Source: an uncultured Flavobacteriales bacterium (GTDB lineage: Bacteria > Bacteroidota > Bacteroidia > Flavobacteriales_D > Sanyastnellaceae). From it: DNA of 6,829 bases. The stretch covers positions 1-6,829 of the forward strand of contig CALACF010000110.1 of assembly GCA_937890245.1 (NCBI GenBank), read 5' to 3'. This document shows positions 6,546 through 6,829 of this stretch, piece by piece. Under the pieces are notes generated by a model. That model did no database searches and was not told where the DNA came from. It saw only the letters and a list, made by a program, of their open reading frames with translations. Every line of letters starts with the position of its first letter. The first letter of the stretch is position 1. The translations under genes were made by a program, and so were the position numbers.

Positions 6546-6829
6546 GCACCAAGCGGTGATGCGTGAGATCATGCCGAAATGGCCCCCATGCCTCCAGCCC
6601 ATTCGCCGGCCGTTCTTCCGAAACTGGCAAAGACCAGAGGCTGCCCCAAATGCCTTTTTCGGGTCGCCGCTCCATCCAGATCCGCCCATGCTGAAGCCGA
6701 ACTTCAAAATGGTAGCTTACCTCTTTGACCTTGGTTTTTGCGATTTTGAGCGGCCGTATCCCAATCGTTCCACGGGCTGACGCTAGACAACCGGAAGCCA
6801 CAGGGCAACCGGCGCAGTCGGGGGACGTG
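6511..6829 (-). CDS. mutY: A/G-specific adenine glycosylase MutY, C-terminal part, frameshifted
   Basis: MutY removes adenine mispaired with 8-oxoguanine, preventing G:C to T:A changes. Only the C-terminal part is in the window; the 5' end lies beyond 6829. The visible start holds three of the four iron-sulfur ligands, in C-x2-C-x5-C spacing (codons at 6816-6814, 6807-6805 and 6789-6787, 'CAGCPVASGC'), followed by 'LASARG'. Then comes the NUDIX-like domain that recognises 8-oxoG: 'KTKVKEVSYHFEV', 'IWMERRPEKGIWGSLWSLP' and 'FRHDLTHHRL', the last matching the family F-x-H-x-L-T-H element. After this the frame runs into 11 atypical residues and a TGA at 6513-6511, while the true family ending continues in another frame. 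The glycosylase domain itself is out of view. Gene identity is firm; whether the product is really truncated is open. Confidence 0.93.
   Translation of the reverse strand, partial: TSPDCAGCPVASGCLASARGTIGIRPLKIAKTKVKEVSYHFEVRLQHGRIWMERRPEKGIWGSLWSLPVSEERPANGLEAWGPFRHDLTHHRLVPCARGRSSGKC

Noticed and set aside
6546..6552. Programmed +1 ribosomal frameshift in mutY
   Set aside because: No known shift signal (slow stop codon at the shift point, slippery Pro/Leu run with stimulator) is present, and MutY is not known to use one; an indel is the simpler explanation.

Overview
This window is a densely packed, entirely minus-strand gene cluster from a member of the Bacteroidota, most likely a GC-rich lineage of Flavobacteriales or a relative. 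The assignment rests on GldE and GldD, which are gliding-motility-associated proteins largely confined to this phylum. It is supported by the gene order mutY-ssb-gldE-gldD-coaX-outer membrane protein-TPR protein-lptC, which I recognise as a recurring Bacteroidota arrangement, and by the lack of clear Shine-Dalgarno sequences before the starts.

In the direction of transcription (high to low coordinates) the genes are: the C-terminal end of mutY, cut by the window edge and carrying an apparent frameshift near its 3' end (6829-6408); ssb, single-strand DNA-binding protein (6398-5970); gldE, a DUF21/CBS/CorC-HlyC membrane protein (5970-4651); gldD, a gliding lipoprotein (4654-4067); coaX, type III pantothenate kinase (4070-3276); an uncharacterised outer-membrane beta-barrel-like protein (3279-1885); a secreted TPR-repeat protein (1868-480); and the N-terminal two thirds or more of an LptC-like LPS-export lipoprotein, cut by the window start (464-1).

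The longest gap between genes is 16 bases. Four consecutive junctions (ssb/gldE, gldE/gldD, gldD/coaX, coaX/outer membrane protein) overlap by 1 to 4 bases in TGATG, ATGA or GTGA form. The whole window therefore looks like part of one polycistronic, translationally coupled unit. No terminator, tRNA, rRNA, insertion sequence, CRISPR or convincing internal promoter was seen, and no stretch of 300 bases lacks a gene.

Functionally the unit joins DNA maintenance (MutY, SSB), a motility or envelope pair (GldE, GldD), CoA biosynthesis (CoaX) and an envelope block (outer membrane protein, TPR protein, LptC). The observations most worth a second look are the mutY frameshift, the conserved but uncharacterised outer-membrane/TPR pair beside lptC, the perfect 21-bp duplication in the SSB linker, and non-consensus residues in the CoaX motifs. 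I found no evidence of a wholly new biological system; this is mostly a core-genome region.
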